A stretch of 54,860 nucleotides of DNA, from assembly GCA_013001965.1 (NCBI GenBank), contig JABDLA010000035.1:1-54860 (forward strand). Direction: 5' to 3'. The position numbers were made by a program, and so were the translations under genes. Positions 1 through 7,910 of the stretch are shown piece by piece; positions within the stretch are counted from its first letter, which is position 1; each line of letters starts with the position of its first letter. The notes beneath the pieces were generated by a model that was not told the DNA's origin, did no database searches, and saw only the letters and a program-made list of their open reading frames with translations. The stretch comes from Flavobacteriaceae bacterium (GTDB lineage Bacteria; Bacteroidota; Bacteroidia; Flavobacteriales; Flavobacteriaceae).

Positions 1-486
1 GAAAATCGTGCTGAAGCGGCTAAGGCAACTGATCTCGCCTTAAAAGTTGGAGGTGTCATTCTATTTTTACTGGTTATTTATTTCATCTTCCGAGCCATTA
101 TCAATAAAGAAGGAAACTGGATATTTGGAAAGTCGTCAGATAAAAATATCATCCCGGTTACCGACATCGAATCTAATATTCATGCGGTCGATTTTAAAGC
201 GCTGATCAAATCGGCTGAAAAGGACAATAATTATCGGTTGGCGATTCGCTATTATTATCTCTGGCTGCTAAAGGATCTCACATCGGCGGAAGTTATTGAA
301 TATGATGTTGAAAAGACCAATAGCGATTATCATAATGAAATAACATCCGAAGACCTAAAAAAAGAGTTTTCATATACCTCCTATCTTTACAATTATATTT
401 GGTATGGTGAATTCAATATTGACCAGAATGAATTTAGTCGGGCCAGGCACGCTTTTATTAACTTCTTAAAAGATATAAAAGCGTGA
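1..486 (+). CDS. DUF4129-like membrane protein, 3' part only
   Basis: The open frame runs in from the left edge without a stop, so the track's start at 238 (a TTG) is internal and the true start lies outside the window. The visible 161 residues hold one membrane helix (about residues 16-33, GGVILFLLVIYFIFRAI) and a soluble tail containing YYYLWLLKDL and RARHAFINFLKDI, which resembles the C-terminal DUF4129 domain. That domain is usually found beside MoxR ATPases and DUF58 proteins, as it is here. The stop overlaps the next gene's GTG start by four bases (GTGA), which suggests translational coupling. Biochemical function is unknown; family assignment is by size, pattern and neighbours. Confidence 0.75.
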   Translation, partial: ENRAEAAKATDLALKVGGVILFLLVIYFIFRAIINKEGNWIFGKSSDKNIIPVTDIESNIHAVDFKALIKSAEKDNNYRLAIRYYYLWLLKDLTSAEVIEYDVEKTNSDYHNEITSEDLKKEFSYTSYLYNYIWYGEFNIDQNEFSRARHAFINFLKDIKA

Positions 487-1679
487 CAAAGACCCTTAAA
501 ATATATCTCTTTGTTTTAGTGCTGCTGTTTGCCGGAGCTATTGCTATCGAATATTCGAAACCGCGACCCATCGATTGGAATAAGACTTATAACGAAACTC
601 ATAAAATACCTTATGGGACCTATATATTTTATAATGAACTCGAACATTTGTTTCCAACGAGTAGAGTTCAAAGTATTCAGGTTTCACCCTATGAGTATTT
701 TGATGATTATTATGACTATGAAGATGGCAGCTATTTAACGACCGGGACTTATATGTATATTGATGAGTTGATGACCGTTGATCAGTTCTCTGCCAAGGAA
801 CTTCTTGATTTTGCTTCGCAAGGCAATGATATTTTCATTTCCAGCAGTTATCTTCCTGAACTATTGATGGATTCTTTAAAACTTAAAACCACCAATGATT
901 TCAGTTTCCGTGGAAGTGCAGACCTCTATTTTGCTAATCCTCAATTCAGGCGTGACTCTATCAGCATTGACCGTGGATTGAATAATATATATTTTTCCGA
1001 AGTAGATTCGGTGTCAACTACAGTTTTGGGCTATCAGCGTTTCCTCATCGATGAACGAATTAACTTCGTAAAGGTCAAATATGAATTGGGTAGTTTCTAT
1101 ATTCATTTACAACCCATCGTTTTTACGAATTATAATCTGCTGAAAAAATCAAATAAGAAGTATACCGCCGCGGTGGTGTCATATCTTTCAGACGATACCA
1201 TTTATTTCGATAGCCGGGACAAATCGAGGGATGCATTGAGCAATTCGCCACTGCGATTTATATTTAGTAAACCGGCTTTAAAATGGGCTTGGATTTTAAG
1301 TTTATTAGCCCTGATCGTCTTTGTAATATTTAACGCCAAACGCAAACAACGTGTTGTAAAAGTCATCAAACCTCTTGAAAATACAACGGTCGCATTTACA
1401 AAGACTATTGGAAACCTGTATTACGAAACCAAAGATCATAATAACATCATTGATAAAAAGATCACCTACTTTCTGGAATATATAAGGCGTGTATATTATT
1501 TAAATACCGAGATACTTGATGATAAATTTGTCAAACATTTGTCCTTGAAATCAGGTCGAAAAATTGGAACTATAAAAAAATTAATTAACACAATTGCACA
1601 TTTAAAAGCAAAAGCATTTTGTACTGAAGAGGATTTGCTTAATTTAAATCGCGCAATTGAAGATTTTCATAAAAAGTAA
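483..1679 (+). CDS. DUF4350 domain-containing membrane protein
   Basis: A 398-residue protein starting at a GTG that overlaps the previous stop. It has an N-terminal membrane anchor (about residues 5-23), a long extracytoplasmic region with the IPYGTYIFYNEL and LLDFASQGNDIFISS segments typical of DUF4350, a second membrane helix near residues 262-284 (WAWILSLLALIVFVIF) and a basic cytoplasmic tail. The DUF4350 region resembles a GATase-like sugar- or nucleotide-binding fold, but no catalytic residues can be named. It sits between a DUF4129 gene and moxR, the standard Bacteroidota order. By analogy with other MoxR loci it may act in envelope stress or assembly; that is inference. Confidence 0.85.
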   Translation: MTKTLKIYLFVLVLLFAGAIAIEYSKPRPIDWNKTYNETHKIPYGTYIFYNELEHLFPTSRVQSIQVSPYEYFDDYYDYEDGSYLTTGTYMYIDELMTVDQFSAKELLDFASQGNDIFISSSYLPELLMDSLKLKTTNDFSFRGSADLYFANPQFRRDSISIDRGLNNIYFSEVDSVSTTVLGYQRFLIDERINFVKVKYELGSFYIHLQPIVFTNYNLLKKSNKKYTAAVVSYLSDDTIYFDSRDKSRDALSNSPLRFIFSKPALKWAWILSLLALIVFVIFNAKRKQRVVKVIKPLENTTVAFTKTIGNLYYETKDHNNIIDKKITYFLEYIRRVYYLNTEILDDKFVKHLSLKSGRKIGTIKKLINTIAHLKAKAFCTEEDLLNLNRAIEDFHKK

Positions 1680-1682
1680 ACT

Positions 1683-2756
1683 ATGGATCATATTGAAGAC
1701 AACCAAAACGAGAACATCGACGATCAAAATGCTGAACAAAAGAGCGAAGAGCCCACAACCAATACTGTTGACACTTCAGAAGAAGCTATAAATTTTGAGA
1801 ACCGCATAGACCTCTCTGAACTACAAGCAGGTATCAATCTTATTAAAACCGAAATTAGCAAAGTCATTGTCGGGCAAAAACCTATGATCGATATGCTTAT
1901 TGCCTCTATTTTGGCCAATGGGCATTCCCTTATAGAGGGTGTTCCCGGGGTTGCAAAAACGATTTCTGCGAAGTTATTGGCCAGATCACTGGACATTGGT
2001 TTTAGCCGGATCCAATTTACACCAGATCTTATGCCAAGTGATATTCTGGGGACTTCGGTCTTCGATTTGAAATCTTCAGAATTTGAATTCAAAGAAGGGC
2101 CAATATTCTCGAATATGATCCTTATTGATGAGATCAATCGTGCTCCGGCCAAAACCCAGGCCGCTCTTTTTGAGGTCATGGAGGAACGGCAAATTACTAT
2201 TGACGGACATAAATATGCCATGGACCTCCCTTTTATAGTATTGGCCACCCAGAACCCTATTGAACAGGAAGGCACCTATAGATTACCTGAAGCCCAGTTG
2301 GATCGCTTTTTATTCAAAATTGATATTGATTACCCGAATTTGGATGAAGAAATAGAGATCTTAAATCGCGAACATGATCTGAAAGGCGGACTAAAGACCG
2401 ATCAAATCAAATCACATCTTTCTAAAGATCAAATCACGAAATTTCAGGGCCTGGTCAATGAGATCATTATCGAATCGCATTTGATGAAGTACATCGCCGA
2501 TATTATTGTGAGCACCAGGAACAATCCGTTTTTATATTTAGGCGCTTCACCAAGAGCATCCATCGCCATTCTTAAAGCGAGTAAAGCATTTGCCGCGATG
2601 CAGGGACGCGATTTTGTCACTCCCGAAGATATTAAGCAGGCTGCGATTCCTGTATTGCAGCATCGTGTTATTGTCACGCCCGAACGTGAAATGGAAGGTG
2701 TGACCACCAAACAGATCATTAATCAAATCATAGAAGCCGTCGAAATTCCGAGATAA
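1683..2756 (+). CDS. MoxR-family AAA+ ATPase
   Basis: A 357-residue AAA+ ATPase of the MoxR branch. An acidic, low-complexity N-terminus (about 40 residues) precedes the ATPase core. The Walker A loop is GVPGVAKT near residue 86, Walker B is ILIDEINRA near 146, and the sensor/pore segment LATQNPIEQEGTYRLPEAQLDRF is characteristic of MoxR. The C-terminal lid (GASPRASIAILKASKAFA) is complete. MoxR proteins are thought to act as chaperones, working with DUF58 or VWA partners to insert cofactors or mature membrane proteins. The stop codon overlaps the DUF58 start by one base (TAATG), consistent with a working pair. Confidence 0.95.
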   Translation: MDHIEDNQNENIDDQNAEQKSEEPTTNTVDTSEEAINFENRIDLSELQAGINLIKTEISKVIVGQKPMIDMLIASILANGHSLIEGVPGVAKTISAKLLARSLDIGFSRIQFTPDLMPSDILGTSVFDLKSSEFEFKEGPIFSNMILIDEINRAPAKTQAALFEVMEERQITIDGHKYAMDLPFIVLATQNPIEQEGTYRLPEAQLDRFLFKIDIDYPNLDEEIEILNREHDLKGGLKTDQIKSHLSKDQITKFQGLVNEIIIESHLMKYIADIIVSTRNNPFLYLGASPRASIAILKASKAFAAMQGRDFVTPEDIKQAAIPVLQHRVIVTPEREMEGVTTKQIINQIIEAVEIPR

Positions 2757-4090
2757 TGCTGAAACGAATTAAACCATTTTATATTAAGAATAGATTTTTC
2801 TATGCCTGCCTCGGCATCATAGTCTTTTTCGTTCTTAGTTTCGTTTTTCCAAGATGGTTTAATATTGTCAAGCTCCTGCTATTGGTGTTACTGACCTTTA
2901 GTTTTTTAGATGTCCTGATCTTATTTTTTACTAAGAAAGGATTGGTCGCTGAACGAAAATTACCTGAAAAATTCTCAAATGGCGATCCAAATCAAATTGT
3001 ATTGACCCTTGAGAACTATTATGCATTTCCTGTATTTGTTCAGATCATTGATGAAATTCCGGTTCAGTTTCAAGTTCGAAACTTTAAGATAAATAGAAAG
3101 CTCGATGCTTCAAGTATAAGTTCATTGGAATATGAATTGCGTCCGGTTGAGCGCGGCGAATATCATTTTGGAAAACTTAATGTTTATGTGTCTTCCATAT
3201 TCGGATTGATCGCCAGACGATTTAGTTTTGACGATGCCGCCATGGTTCCTACCTATCCAAGTTTTATGCAACTTCGGAAATACGATTTGCTTGCGATAAG
3301 TAATAATTTACATCAATACGGGATTAAAAAAATAAGGCGAATTGGTCATACCATGGAATTCGAGCAGATCAAAGATTATGTCATAGGTGATGACCTTCGA
3401 ACGATCAACTGGAAAGCAACGGCTAAAAAAAGTCAGTTGATGGTCAACCAGTATCAGGATGAAAAGGCACAGCCCGTATATTCGGTCATTGACAAAGGCC
3501 GCGTGATGAAAATGCCTTTCGATAATTTAACCTTATTGGATTATGCCATCAACGCTGCACTTGTCATATCAAATGTTGCACTTAAAAAACAGGATAAGGC
3601 CGGTATTTTCTCCTTTTCAAAAAAGGTTGAAAATATAGTGGTTGCCGAAAGACGAACGTCCCAGATGAACCTCATCATGGAGAATTTGTATAATATCAAT
3701 ACCGATTTTTTCGAAAGTGATTTCAGTCGGTTGTACGCCGATATCAAGCGTAATATTACTCAGCGAAGCTTAATCCTGTTATATACCAATTTTGAAACGC
3801 TGGACGGACTTTATCGCCAACTCCCCTATTTAAAAGGCATCGCCAAAAATCATTTGTTGGTGGTTATTTTCTTTAAGAATACTGAGTTGAACGCCTTGAT
3901 TACGAATAAGGCTGAGACCATACAACAAGTATACGACAAGGTGATTGCAGAGAAATTTGCCTTCGAAAAACGGCTTATCGTGAATGAACTTAAAAAATAT
4001 GGTATTTATTCCATTTTAACTACTCCCGAAAATCTTACACTCGACACGATTAATAAATACCTCGAGATCAAAGCAAGAGGGCTATTGTAA
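2756..4090 (+). CDS. DUF58 domain-containing membrane protein
   Basis: A 444-residue protein with two N-terminal membrane helices (about residues 12-34 and 38-57), a beta-rich middle and the DUF58 signature GDDLRTINWKATAKKSQLMV near residues 211-230. The C-terminal part looks like a von Willebrand A-type fold, with YSVIDKGRVMKMP standing where a MIDAS strand would be; the canonical DxSxS is not intact (D-K-G). DUF58 proteins are regular partners of MoxR ATPases, and the ATG overlaps the moxR stop. No terminator was seen in the 80 bases after it. The substrate is unknown. Confidence 0.92.
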   Translation: MLKRIKPFYIKNRFFYACLGIIVFFVLSFVFPRWFNIVKLLLLVLLTFSFLDVLILFFTKKGLVAERKLPEKFSNGDPNQIVLTLENYYAFPVFVQIIDEIPVQFQVRNFKINRKLDASSISSLEYELRPVERGEYHFGKLNVYVSSIFGLIARRFSFDDAAMVPTYPSFMQLRKYDLLAISNNLHQYGIKKIRRIGHTMEFEQIKDYVIGDDLRTINWKATAKKSQLMVNQYQDEKAQPVYSVIDKGRVMKMPFDNLTLLDYAINAALVISNVALKKQDKAGIFSFSKKVENIVVAERRTSQMNLIMENLYNINTDFFESDFSRLYADIKRNITQRSLILLYTNFETLDGLYRQLPYLKGIAKNHLLVVIFFKNTELNALITNKAETIQQVYDKVIAEKFAFEKRLIVNELKKYGIYSILTTPENLTLDTINKYLEIKARGLL

Positions 4091-4170
4091 GTACGATCAA
4101 TATGTATTTAACGGTTTGTTATAAATATTATCGATAGGTTTTTGTATTTTTATAGTCTTATTCGATTTAT

Positions 4171-5109
4171 ATGACCATTACACAATTAAATTATGTTCTG
4201 GCAGTTGCCGAACATCAAAATTTTACGAAGGCAGCAGAAAAATGTTTTGTCACTCAGCCAACCTTAAGTATGCAAATTCAAAAATTAGAAGAACAGCTGA
4301 AGGTACAGATTTTCGATAGAAGCAAGAAACCTATAGAATTAACTGATATCGGTAAAAAAATTGTGACCCAGGCCAAAAATATAGTTGATGAGGCCAATCG
4401 TATTCAGGACATAGTCGACCAGCAAAAAGGATTTATTGGTGGCGAATTCAGAATTGGTATAATTCCGACCATCATGCCTACCCTCCTTCCCATGTTCCTA
4501 AAAACATTTATCAAAAGATATCCAAAAGTTAAGTTGAAAATTGAAGAATTGGCAACCGAAGAAATTATTCAGCGCATAACAGACGGCCATCTTGATGCTG
4601 CTATAGTGGCGACACCACTAGGCAATGAGGACATCAAAGAACGTGTTTTATATTATGAACCCTTTGTCGCCTATGTTCCCAAGCATCATAGATTGCATGA
4701 TAAAAAAACAATTGATGTCGATGATTTGGAAATAGAAGATATGTTGTTGCTGGAAGATGGCCATTGTTTCAGGGAAGGTGTGATCAATTTGTGCAAAACT
4801 TTCAAAAATCATGAAGATGACAATTTTCAATTAGAAAGCGGCAGTATTGAAATGCTGGTAAAACTCTCTAATGAAGGTATGGGTATGACCATGTTACCAT
4901 ATTTGCATACTATGGATATTGGCGAAAAAGAAAAATTAAACCTGCATCACTTTAACGAGCCCTCTCCTGCCAGAGAAGTCAGTATCATCTATCACAAGAA
5001 TGAACTTAAAATGCAGATCATCGATGCATTACAAAACGTCATTTCGGGCATTATTCGCGGAGCGATCGCCTTCCAGAATGTAGAGATCATTAGTCCGAAG
5101 GCACAATAA
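4171..5109 (+). CDS. oxyR: OxyR-type hydrogen-peroxide-sensing LysR regulator
   Basis: A 312-residue LysR-family regulator. The N-terminal winged helix-turn-helix (residues 1-60, NFTKAAEKCFVTQPTLSMQI) is followed by a periplasmic-binding-like sensor domain. LLLEDGHCFREGVINLC places cysteines at exactly residues 199 and 208, the two that form the peroxide-induced disulfide in Escherichia coli OxyR, within the same EDGHC context. This gives more than a generic LysR call. It is expected to activate catalase, peroxiredoxin and Dps-type genes; none of these lies in the window. A TATTTTTA element about 25 bases upstream may be its promoter -7 box. A hairpin terminator follows directly. Confidence 0.92.
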   Translation: MTITQLNYVLAVAEHQNFTKAAEKCFVTQPTLSMQIQKLEEQLKVQIFDRSKKPIELTDIGKKIVTQAKNIVDEANRIQDIVDQQKGFIGGEFRIGIIPTIMPTLLPMFLKTFIKRYPKVKLKIEELATEEIIQRITDGHLDAAIVATPLGNEDIKERVLYYEPFVAYVPKHHRLHDKKTIDVDDLEIEDMLLLEDGHCFREGVINLCKTFKNHEDDNFQLESGSIEMLVKLSNEGMGMTMLPYLHTMDIGEKEKLNLHHFNEPSPAREVSIIYHKNELKMQIIDALQNVISGIIRGAIAFQNVEIISPKAQ

Positions 5110-5134
5110 AAAAAGCGGTCGATAGACCGCTTTC
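5110..5134. terminator. Bidirectional terminator between oxyR and the 65-residue gene
   Basis: The perfect 7-bp stem AGCGGTC / GACCGCT with loop GATA is flanked by A-runs on the left and T-runs on the right. It lies between the convergent ends of oxyR and the small minus-strand gene, so it can serve both. Confidence 0.85.
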
Positions 5135-5137
5135 ATA

Positions 5138-5335
5138 TTAAGCTTTTAAATAAATTAAACACTGTCTTAAATCTGGATTCTGTTGGATCAAAGAATTAAT
5201 AAAAATTCTCAACTCTTCAATTTCATAAGGTAGTAATCGCTTTACCGCTTTTTGTACCTCTTTACAGAACAAAGTCGCATCAAAACTCACCTTCTTTAGG
5301 ACCGTTTTGGTGTACTCAAACATTGCTCTTGCCAT
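5138..5335 (-). CDS. Conserved 65-residue protein of unknown function
   Basis: A short protein, MARAMFEYTKTVLKKVSFD..., predicted mostly helical with two cysteines (FCKEV and RQCLIYL). I recognise this as a small protein that recurs across flavobacteria, usually left as hypothetical. It has a clean ATG start, an intergenic region of its own upstream (5336-5474) and a shared terminator downstream, so it looks like a real monocistronic gene. It has no signal peptide or membrane segment. Convergence with oxyR puts it near redox control, but nothing in the sequence assigns it a role. Confidence 0.8.
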   Translation of the reverse strand: MARAMFEYTKTVLKKVSFDATLFCKEVQKAVKRLLPYEIEELRIFINSLIQQNPDLRQCLIYLKA

Positions 5336-5474
5336 ATGATCTTAAGGGTTTAGTTGAACAAAATGTTAAAAGTAAAACTGTTTAATAGGCAATGATTTTT
5401 TATGTTTATTCAACGCTAAATGTAAAAAAAAAATTGGCTTGATGATGAATTTAACGTATAAATTAACACAAAAT

Positions 5475-5503
5475 AAAGCCTAATTATTTGATAATTAGGC
5501 TTT
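5475..5503 (-). terminator. Terminator of the AIM24-like gene
   Basis: A perfect 13-bp inverted repeat, AAAGCCTAATTAT / ATAATTAGGCTTT, with a three-base centre TTG, sits just downstream of the minus-strand gene ending at 5528. T-runs exist on both sides, so it can also work on the plus strand. Confidence 0.8.
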
Positions 5504-5527
5504 TATAAAATTAAATTTAGTCCGAGA

Positions 5528-6328
5528 TTAAAATCTGTTATCACCATCCAAAATATCACCTAGTCCACCCAGGATACTACCTTCTCCCTTGTCTTTTCCA
5601 CCACCTCTCGGAGCAGAGGCCAGGACGCGTCCAGCCAATCGGCTAAACGGTAAGGACTGTGCATAAACAGTTCCAGGGCCTTGTAATCTCGCAAAAAATA
5701 ATCCCTCGCCACCAAATACTGTATTTTTGATGCCGCCAACAAATTCGATGTCATAATCAATGTCCTGTGTAAAGCCAACAATGCATCCTGTATCTACTTT
5801 TAAGGTCTCTCCTGCTTGCAGGACCTTTTTGGCCATAGTACCACCCGCATGTACGAATGCCATACCATCCCCTTCCAGTTTCTGCATGATGAATCCTTCG
5901 CCACCAAAAAGTCCACGACCAAGGCGCTTACTGAATTCTATACCTACACTTACGCCCTTCGCAGCGCATAGGAAGGCGTCCTTCTGACAAATAAATTTGC
6001 CATTAAATTCGGTGAGGTCGATAGGAATAATTTTTCCGGGATACGGCGATGCAAAGGATACATTGCGTTTACCGCTTAATTCATTATAGAAGGCGGTCAT
6101 AAACAAACTCTCCCCGGTCAATATGCGTTTCCCGGCACCCCAAACCTTACCGAGAAAACCGGTGTCTTTTTGAGATCCGTCACCAAATATCGTTTCCATT
6201 TTAATGCCGTCATCCATCATCATAAAACTTCCGGCTTCGGCAACTACGGCCTCCTGAGGATCTAATTCTATTTCTACGTATTGCATTTCTTCGCCGTAGA
6301 TGCGATAATCTATTTCATGAGATGTCAT
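5528..6328 (-). CDS. AIM24 / TIGR00266 family protein
   Basis: A 266-residue soluble protein with the glycine-rich repeating beta pattern of the AIM24 (TIGR00266) family: [15 protein letters not shown] near the N-terminus, then [13 protein letters not shown], then [21 protein letters not shown] and [15 protein letters not shown]. The length matches the family. These proteins form a trimeric double-stranded beta-helix-like core. The bacterial role is not established; the yeast relative is mitochondrial. The C-terminal tail after the core ([18 protein letters not shown]) is low complexity. It has its own terminator and appears monocistronic. Confidence 0.93.
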   Translation of the reverse strand: MTSHEIDYRIYGEEMQYVEIELDPQEAVVAEAGSFMMMDDGIKMETIFGDGSQKDTGFLGKVWGAGKRILTGESLFMTAFYNELSGKRNVSFASPYPGKIIPIDLTEFNGKFICQKDAFLCAAKGVSVGIEFSKRLGRGLFGGEGFIMQKLEGDGMAFVHAGGTMAKKVLQAGETLKVDTGCIVGFTQDIDYDIEFVGGIKNTVFGGEGLFFARLQGPGTVYAQSLPFSRLAGRVLASAPRGGGKDKGEGSILGGLGDILDGDNRF

Positions 6329-6392
6329 AATTTTTGTTTTTAGTTGATTCGTTTATATGTTGAGAACTTCACTGATTTGTTACAAGAAGCAC

Positions 6393-6848
6393 TTAACTTT
6401 TCAGCTTTATGGTCCATTGAAAATTAAAATCGGAGACTTGGATACCTTGCGTATTAACGCCTTTTGAATTGAGCCAGACGGTCTGCCCTTCTTTAGTTCG
6501 AATAGCATCGTCAATGGCCTGATCAATCTTATGGCCTTCATTACAATTAAAGGTAATTTGGCCCACCGCTTTTTTAGAAAATGAGGCGTTATTGTTGGCT
6601 ACCAACATCGAAATATTATGTCCGCTATCTTTGATCTTACCAAGGACCAAAGCCCCGGTTGTCAATTCGGCTGCCATACCCTGAACTGCCCAAAACATCG
6701 ATTTAAACGGATTTTGATTTATCCATTTATAGGTTACAGCTACAGTACAGGAGGTATCATTAATGGCCTTGACACGTACGCCGGTAAAGTATGCGGCCGG
6801 CAATTTCAAAAGATTGAACAGGTTGATTTTAAAGGGTGTTAACATCAT
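6393..6848 (-). CDS. DUF4442 domain protein, hotdog-fold thioesterase-like
   Basis: A 151-residue protein matching the DUF4442 pattern: an N-terminal helix with FKINLFNLLKLPAAYFTGVRV, then the hotdog-fold strand and helix NPFKSMFWAVQGMAAELTTG. DUF4442 proteins are relatives of acyl-CoA thioesterases of the PaaI type, but the catalytic residues are not certain here, so activity and substrate are not assigned. Two adjacent ATG codons could both serve as start. It is transcribed away from the DUF4870 gene, leaving a 144-base divergent promoter region. Confidence 0.85.
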   Translation of the reverse strand: MMLTPFKINLFNLLKLPAAYFTGVRVKAINDTSCTVAVTYKWINQNPFKSMFWAVQGMAAELTTGALVLGKIKDSGHNISMLVANNNASFSKKAVGQITFNCNEGHKIDQAIDDAIRTKEGQTVWLNSKGVNTQGIQVSDFNFQWTIKLKS

Positions 6849-6930
6849 AATTAGCCTTAGTTTTTATAAAAATACCTAAAATTAATGAATACATGATATG
6901 TTAAATATATGTTAAAATATACTACTATGT

Positions 6931-6963
6931 TTTGCATAATACCTTTTTTTAACCATATATTTG
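6931..6963 (+). promoter_or_regulatory. Bacteroidota-type promoter of the DUF4870 gene
   Basis: TTTG at 6931-6934, a 21-nt spacer, then TATATTTG at 6956-6963 match the Bacteroidota -33/-7 consensus. The start codon is 30 bases further on. Confidence 0.7.
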
Positions 6964-6992
6964 CATAAGAAACTATTATACGTTTTTAAATC

Positions 6993-7448
6993 ATGTTATC
7001 AAACAACCAAAAAAATATTGCAGCGATCATTCATTTGTCCACCTTTTCACAATTCTTTATTCCATTTGGAAATTTTATTGCCCCGCTCATTTTATGGACG
7101 TTGAACAAAGATAAATCGGATTTTGTCGATTCCCATGGAAAGCAAGCCATAAATTTTCAATTGAGTTTATTGATATATGGAATTGCTTTAGTTTGCATCG
7201 CGGCTCCAATTTTCTTTTTAAGCTTCTTTGATAGTTTTCCGGTGGAGCATATTGTGAATCACCGACATGTCTATATCGATCAACCCGATTTTCATGAGTG
7301 GTCCGGCATTATAATTTTTGGAATAATGGCAGCCATTGTTGCCCTGGCCATTTTTGTCATCGAAGTTGTACTGATTATTACAGCAACTACAAAAGCAAAT
7401 AATGGCGAACTATATAAATACCCATTTACAATACAATTTTTAAAATAA
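6993..7448 (+). CDS. DUF4870 membrane protein
   Basis: A 151-residue integral membrane protein. It opens with NQKNIAAIIHLSTFSQFFIPFGNFIAPLILW and contains FVDSHGKQAINFQLSLLIYG, the hallmark of DUF4870. About three to four helices are visible (near residues 20-37, 57-80, 104-130). Function is unknown; these proteins are often next to PspC or PadR genes, as here. The 120 bases to the PadR gene hold CAATCAAT-type simple repeats and no obvious terminator, so read-through into the PadR operon is possible. Confidence 0.9.
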   Translation: MLSNNQKNIAAIIHLSTFSQFFIPFGNFIAPLILWTLNKDKSDFVDSHGKQAINFQLSLLIYGIALVCIAAPIFFLSFFDSFPVEHIVNHRHVYIDQPDFHEWSGIIIFGIMAAIVALAIFVIEVVLIITATTKANNGELYKYPFTIQFLK

Positions 7449-7568
7449 TCATCATCAATCAATCAATACATCAATCAAGAAACGAACAGTTATTATGAAC
7501 CAAAATTCTATTCAATATGAAATCGTGAGATTACATGCGACCTTTAGAAGATAAACAAATACGAACAC

Positions 7569-7910
7569 ATGAAAATAGAAAATACAAAAGCACAAATGCG
7601 AAAAGGCGTCCTGGAGTATTGCATCTTATCGATTTTAAGAGATGAAGATGCTTATGTTGCAGAGATCCTTGGCACCTTAAAAGATGCTAAGATGCTTGTG
7701 GTAGAAGGAACAATTTATCCGCTACTCACACGCCTGAAAAACGCAGGATTGCTTAATTACCGTTGGGAAGAATCGACTTCCGGACCTCCAAGAAAATATT
7801 ACGGTTTAACTGAAACAGGAAAATTATTTTTAAAGGAATTGAATACCACTTGGAGTGAATTACAAAATGCAGTTAACCTAGTAACCAGTCAAAAAACAAC
7901 AAAAAAATGA
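7569..7910 (+). CDS. PadR-family transcriptional regulator
   Basis: A 113-residue winged-helix repressor of the PadR family. The fold is visible as RKGVLEYCILSILRDEDAYVAEI (helices 1-2), VVEGTIYPLLTRLKNAGLLNYRWEES (recognition helix and wing start) and GPPRKYYGLTETGKLFL (wing). The YPLLTRL and RKYYGLT segments are family signatures. It overlaps the PspC gene by four bases (ATGA), so the two are surely co-translated. This arrangement recurs in Bacteroidota and suggests the regulator controls its own envelope operon; the effector is unknown. Confidence 0.95.
   Translation: MKIENTKAQMRKGVLEYCILSILRDEDAYVAEILGTLKDAKMLVVEGTIYPLLTRLKNAGLLNYRWEESTSGPPRKYYGLTETGKLFLKELNTTWSELQNAVNLVTSQKTTKK

Noticed and set aside
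5560-5781. 73-residue ORF on the minus strand within the AIM24-like gene
   Set aside because: Shadow frame of a well-supported gene.
7449-7490. ATCAATCAATCA short tandem repeats that might be a CRISPR or phase-variable tract
   Set aside because: Units are only four bases, irregular and few; no spacers and not placed within a coding frame.
7495-7554. A 19-codon ORF (MNQNSIQYEIVRLHATFRR) between the DUF4870 and PadR genes
   Set aside because: Too short to support by eye; no promoter or ribosome-binding evidence. It could be a leader peptide, but chance is as likely in this AT-rich gap.
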